From NCBI GenBank assembly GCA_020052615.1, contig JAGVOT010000107.1, positions 1 through 63,386 of the forward strand: a stretch of DNA of 63,386 bases. Direction: 5' to 3'. The position numbers and the translations under genes are program-made. Under the pieces are notes generated by a model, which was given only the letters and a program-made list of their open reading frames with translations, was not told the origin of the DNA and made no database searches. The stretch is from Nitrospirota bacterium (GTDB taxonomy: Bacteria; Nitrospirota; UBA9217). This document shows, piece by piece, positions 60,191 to 63,386 of the stretch (its first letter is position 1; every line of letters starts with the position of its first letter).

Positions 60191-60219
60191 TTGACAGTAC
60201 GGGATTTTTATGGTAACGT
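60191..60219 (+). promoter_or_regulatory. Candidate sigma70 promoter for glgC
   Basis: TTGACA (60191-60196), 17 bases, TAACGT (60214-60219), 33 bases before ATG 60253. It is back to back with the gpsA promoter; the -35 boxes are 23 bases apart. Confidence 0.5.
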
Positions 60220-60252
60220 TTCGCCAAGGTCGCGTGCGGAGGATATCAGCCA

Positions 60253-61485
60253 ATGTACACAGCAGGCAATATTACGAAGAACACGCTGGCCATGGTCCTG
60301 GCGGGAGGCAAGGGAGAGCGCCTGAGCCCCATTACCATGCGCCGGCCAAAGCCCGCCGTACCCTTCGGAGGAAAGTACAAGATCATCGATTTCGCCCTCT
60401 CTAACCTGTTCAACTCGGGCATCCGGAAGGCCTACATCCTCACGCAATACCAGGCCTATTCGCTCAACAAACACATCAAGGAATCATGGTCGAAGTGGAC
60501 CGGTCTCGGCGAGTTCTACGATACGATCTCGCCTGAGACGAGCAGCATGAGCGAGCACTGGTTCCAGGGCACGGCCGACGCCATCCACCAGAACCTCCGG
60601 TTCATCGAGTCGACCGACGCCGACTTCATCGCCATTTTCGGGGGCGACCACATCTACAAAATGGACATCGCCCAGATGGTCGAGTATCACCGCATGAACA
60701 AGGCGGACCTGACCATCGCCGTGCTCGAGGTGCCCAAGGATGAAGCCAGCCGGTTCGGCATCATGACGGTTGACGAGAACTTCCGGGTGCAGGCTTTCGA
60801 GGAGAAGCCGGCCTGTCCCGTCACCATACCCGGACGTCCGACGTGCTGCTCATCCATGGGAAATTACATCTTTTCAAAATCCAGGCTCATGGACCTGCTG
60901 AAGCGGGGCAAGCAGAAGTATCAGGACCTGGACTTCGGGAAGCACATCATCCCCATGATGCTCGAGGCCCGTGACAAGGTCTTCGCCTACAGCTTCTACG
61001 ACAACTCTATCCCGGGCATGGAGCCCCAGGAGCGGGGCTATTGGCGGGACGTGGGCGCCATCGATTCCTACTACGAGGCGAACATGGACCTCATCAGCGT
61101 CACGCCTCAGCTGAACCTGTACAACTACAAGTGGCCCATTCTGACCAACCAGGGCAACCTCCCGCCTGCCAAGACGGTCTTCGATGATGAAGGCAGGCGC
61201 GGCCACAATCTCGATTCCCTGGTCTGCGGCGGCTGCGTGACGAGCGGCGGCATCGTGCGCCGGTCCATCCTGGGACCCTCGTGCCGCGTGAACAGTTATG
61301 CTTTGGTGGAGGACTCGATCCTCTTCGACAACGTTCAGGTCGGCAGGAAGGCGAAGATCAAGAAGGCCATCATCGACGAGGGCATCGTGATCCCCGAGGG
61401 CATGGAGATCGGCTTCGACCACGAGGAGGACCGCATGCGCGGCTGCCTCATCACCGAGTCCGGCATCGTGGTGGTGACGAAGTAG
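60253..61485 (+). CDS. glgC: Glucose-1-phosphate adenylyltransferase (ADP-glucose pyrophosphorylase)
   Basis: 410 residues, full length. It makes ADP-glucose from glucose-1-phosphate and ATP, the committed step of glycogen synthesis. Motifs: LAGGKGERLSPITMRRPKPA (nucleotide binding), SEHWFQGTADAIHQN, IFGGDHIYKMD, FEEKPACP and YWRDVGAIDSYYEANMDL. The C-terminal left-handed beta-helix is present (LGPSCRVNSYALVEDSILFD; IKKAIIDEGIVIPEGMEIG). No glycogen synthase gene is in the window. Confidence 0.95.
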   Translation: MYTAGNITKNTLAMVLAGGKGERLSPITMRRPKPAVPFGGKYKIIDFALSNLFNSGIRKAYILTQYQAYSLNKHIKESWSKWTGLGEFYDTISPETSSMSEHWFQGTADAIHQNLRFIESTDADFIAIFGGDHIYKMDIAQMVEYHRMNKADLTIAVLEVPKDEASRFGIMTVDENFRVQAFEEKPACPVTIPGRPTCCSSMGNYIFSKSRLMDLLKRGKQKYQDLDFGKHIIPMMLEARDKVFAYSFYDNSIPGMEPQERGYWRDVGAIDSYYEANMDLISVTPQLNLYNYKWPILTNQGNLPPAKTVFDDEGRRGHNLDSLVCGGCVTSGGIVRRSILGPSCRVNSYALVEDSILFDNVQVGRKAKIKKAIIDEGIVIPEGMEIGFDHEEDRMRGCLITESGIVVVTK

Positions 61486-61508
61486 GAACGATCAGCAGAG
61501 AACCAGAT

Positions 61509-61540
61509 AACCACGGTCCCGCGAGTACGCGGAACATAAA
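61509..61540. repeat. Half copy of the family A repeat
   Basis: AACCACGG (61509-61516) followed by the hairpin CCGCG/CGCGG (61519-61532) and AACATAAA text. The rest of the 243-base gap 61486-61728 contains a GCCACTGATTTTCACGGATT stretch (61561-61580) of the same style and no gene. Confidence 0.5.
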
Positions 61541-61728
61541 AATAAAGGATCAAAACCTTTGCCACTGATTTTCACGGATTTTCAATTATGATAACTGCGG
61601 ATAGATAAAAACAAACAAAGACTCCATCCTTTCTTTAACACGGTCAGCTAAATACCGTCTTCTACATCGTCCTCAGTGTCTAAAAGACGTATCCGCCTTT
61701 ATTGTCTTGCCAATCCGCCTCTTCTGTG

Positions 61729-62310
61729 TCAAAGGTTGTCATTTCGCCCTTTCGATCTCCTGGCGATCATCAGATACACCCGGCACATCACTCCCGCAAT
61801 CGCCGCTCCAAGCGCCGCTCCTGCCACGATATCCGAAGGATAGTGCACGCCAAGATAGGGCCGGGACAGTGCGATCAAAGAAGCGAGCACGAGAAGAAAG
61901 GCCAGCCAACCCGCCTGCAGGAAGCGCCGCGCAAGGAGGAAGTAGGGCGTACTAAAGGCGAACGACGTCGCTCCATGGCTCGACGGAAGGGAAAGGGACC
62001 GGGGACAGGACACGATGAGACGCACGCCTTCGAGGGCCTGGCAGGGACGGGGCCTTGCCGTGACGACCTTCAGCCAACTGCAGGCGAGATCAGCAAGGGA
62101 CACTGAAATCACAGAGATGATGACCGCTGCGATGGCCGTTGCAAGAAATGTCTTCCCTGAGTCATCCCGAATGGTCGCACCGCAGTAGAGAACATAGAGC
62201 AGGAAGGGGACGGCCAGCAGGTATCCCTGATAGGTCAGGGCAGGCATGAGGACATCGAAATAAGGATTGGCCATGCCGCAGTTGATGAAAAAGAAGAGTT
62301 GGGTGTCCAT
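61729..62310 (-). CDS. PAP2-family membrane phosphatase
   Basis: 193 residues, five or six helices. The three-part acid-phosphatase signature is complete: K81 with RPRP (KVVTARPRP), PSSHG at 109-113 and SRPYLGVHYPSD at 149-160 (nucleophile and acid His). Members dephosphorylate phosphatidic acid, undecaprenyl pyrophosphate or related lipid phosphates outside the membrane. Undecaprenyl-PP recycling would suit the glycan loci but is inference. Confidence 0.9.
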   Translation of the reverse strand: MDTQLFFFINCGMANPYFDVLMPALTYQGYLLAVPFLLYVLYCGATIRDDSGKTFLATAIAAVIISVISVSLADLACSWLKVVTARPRPCQALEGVRLIVSCPRSLSLPSSHGATSFAFSTPYFLLARRFLQAGWLAFLLVLASLIALSRPYLGVHYPSDIVAGAALGAAIAGVMCRVYLMIARRSKGRNDNL

Positions 62311-62361
62311 AAGATACTGTAGGGAGTTGCGTGATTTTTTGCAAGAAAAGCCTGTGCGTGG

Positions 62362-63159
62362 TTACCCGATCTGGAAGCACCGCATGGAGATCGAGGCGTG
62401 ATGGAACCCTTCATAGGTGAAGGCAAGGGGCTCGTCCTTTTGGCGCAGCGCGATGGCGTAGATCATGGGCAGATAATGGTCAGGCGTCGGGACGGCGAGG
62501 GCGGCTGAAGGGCCCATGGACTCGAAGCGGATCAGGGCATTGTCGTTCCGCGTGACAAGGCCGGCCCTGACCTTCTCGTCGAACTCCCGCGCCCAAGCGT
62601 ATGGCTCTGCGTCCATATTTTTGAAATCCAGGATCCCGAGGTTGTGGACGATATTGCCGCTCCCGATGATCAGGACACCGCGCTCCCGCAGGTCGGCTAG
62701 TTCTGCCGCGAGGTCATAGTGGAACTGCAACGGCTTCGGATGCCAATCGTTGAACGAAAAGTTCAGGCTGAACTGGAATACGGGAATGTCCGCCTTGGGA
62801 AAAAGATGTTTCAGGACCGACCATGCGCCGTGGTCCAGGCCCCAGTCCTTGCGGCAGGTCACCGGGGTCTTATTGATGAGGTCGGTCACGAACTTCGCTT
62901 CAACCGGCGACCCGGGGCAGGGATAGGCGACGCTGTAGAGCTCCCGGGGGAAGCCATAGAAGTCATAGATCGTTTTTGGCTTGTCCGTGCAGCCCACGAA
63001 GGTCCCGTCGGTGAGCCAGTGAGCGGAGATCACCATGATGGCCTTGGGCCGGGGCAGACGCTCTCCCCATATCCCGAGGCTCCGGGTAAAGTCATTGTCC
63101 AGGACGATGTTCATGGGCGAACCGTGGCCTATGAACAGGACGGGCATTTTATCAGGCAT
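62362..63159 (-). CDS. ygiD: 4,5-DOPA extradiol dioxygenase-family protein (YgiD/DODA type)
   Basis: 265 residues from ATG 63159 (GAGAGGAT upstream). Class III extradiol ring-cleavage dioxygenase fold: MPVLFIGHGSPMNIVLD (metal His12), AIMVISAHWLTDG (His47), YDFYGFPRELYSVAYPCPGS, DHGAWSVLKHLFPKADIPVF and GSGNIVHNLG. It should bind Zn or Fe and open a catechol ring; the physiological substrate of bacterial members is not settled. It stands alone with no pathway neighbours. Confidence 0.9.
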   Translation of the reverse strand: MPDKMPVLFIGHGSPMNIVLDNDFTRSLGIWGERLPRPKAIMVISAHWLTDGTFVGCTDKPKTIYDFYGFPRELYSVAYPCPGSPVEAKFVTDLINKTPVTCRKDWGLDHGAWSVLKHLFPKADIPVFQFSLNFSFNDWHPKPLQFHYDLAAELADLRERGVLIIGSGNIVHNLGILDFKNMDAEPYAWAREFDEKVRAGLVTRNDNALIRFESMGPSAALAVPTPDHYLPMIYAIALRQKDEPLAFTYEGFHHASISMRCFQIG

Positions 63160-63318
63160 GGTCGGATCCTCTCTCTTCGTAAGTCTTGCACAGCGATGAG
63201 GTGATGTCAAGGTATTGAGGACACTGAAGTATCCTTGACACTGAAGAGTCGGATCGGCAAGGAAGATAAAGGCGGATAGATCTTTAGCAGGCTGTTGAAA
63301 AACGATTTCGGGGTCTTT

Positions 63319-63386
63319 GCGAGCGAAGCGAAGCAATCTCGTCGTTAATCTTTTCAAGCACTACGGGATTGCTTCGTCGCTCACGC
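63319..63386. repeat. Inverted repeat at the window end (family C, GAAGCAATC)
   Basis: Left arm GCGAGCGAAGCGAAGCAATC (from 63319) and right arm GATTGCTTCGTCGCTCACGC (to 63386, window edge) are inverted and about 85% complementary. This is a common dispersed intergenic text in delta-like genomes. The rest of 63160-63318 shows no feature. Confidence 0.5.

Overview
The window is GC-rich bacterial chromosome, probably from an anaerobic member of the Desulfobacterota/Geobacter-like group or the Nitrospirota. The clues are a GeoRSP-type PqqD/radical SAM/SPASM operon, LarB and LarC for the nickel-pincer cofactor, several B12-binding radical SAM enzymes, and families of short dispersed intergenic repeats. 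This placement is inference; there is no rRNA or other taxonomic marker gene. I saw no tRNA, rRNA, CRISPR array, transposase or phage gene.

Region 1 (1-11,928) is an envelope-glycan block of large integral membrane proteins. Two tandem paralogues combine a membrane half with TPR repeats; they are followed by a PMT/ArnT-like GT-C protein, a YfhO-like protein and a polyprenyl-phosphate-type GT2, nearly all overlapping. A convergent minus-strand pair encodes two more GT-C-like membrane proteins of no recognised family.

Region 2 (12,114-34,801) is a long plus-strand glycan locus. It encodes a sugar C-methyltransferase, a cupin, a perosamine-synthase-like aminotransferase, GT4, GT9 and GT2 glycosyltransferases, a methyltransferase, a YbhN-type flippase-like protein, a split transketolase, an RmlD-like reductase and two more GT-C-like proteins. 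Six radical SAM enzymes are interspersed: three B12-binding, two close SPASM-like paralogues and one other. The part from 23,920 to 32,968 is the best candidate for an undescribed pathway: two radical SAM paralogues with the same C-terminal tail bracket a GT2/transketolase/reductase cassette, and then two radical SAM genes bracket two small membrane proteins with winged-helix-like tails.

Region 3 (35,077-44,811) is an exported/membrane module. It holds a parallel beta-helix protein, a carboxypeptidase-regulatory-domain protein, two orphan solute-binding proteins (OpuAC-like and PhnD-like) around a ResB-like protein, a TPR protein, a YedE-type putative selenium/sulfur transporter, and a DUF318-type permease carrying an extra C-terminal domain. 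Region 4 (44,870-47,403) is a cupin plus the GeoRSP genes (PqqD-like, radical SAM/SPASM, SPASM-only); no precursor peptide is visible.

Region 5 (47,464-63,386) is mostly minus-strand housekeeping: flippase-like protein, pyruvate kinase, DUF362 ferredoxin-like protein, RsmI, NAD synthetase, LarC, LarB, a FlgT/LPP20-like TPR protein and GpsA. GlgC is on the plus strand, and PAP2 and DODA-type dioxygenase genes follow on the minus strand. Two decayed genes are found here: a DUF2059 remnant with an internal stop, and a GxxExxY gene broken by one extra base and framed by ~31-bp inverted repeats. Many gaps between genes in regions 3-5 hold short palindromic repeat elements.
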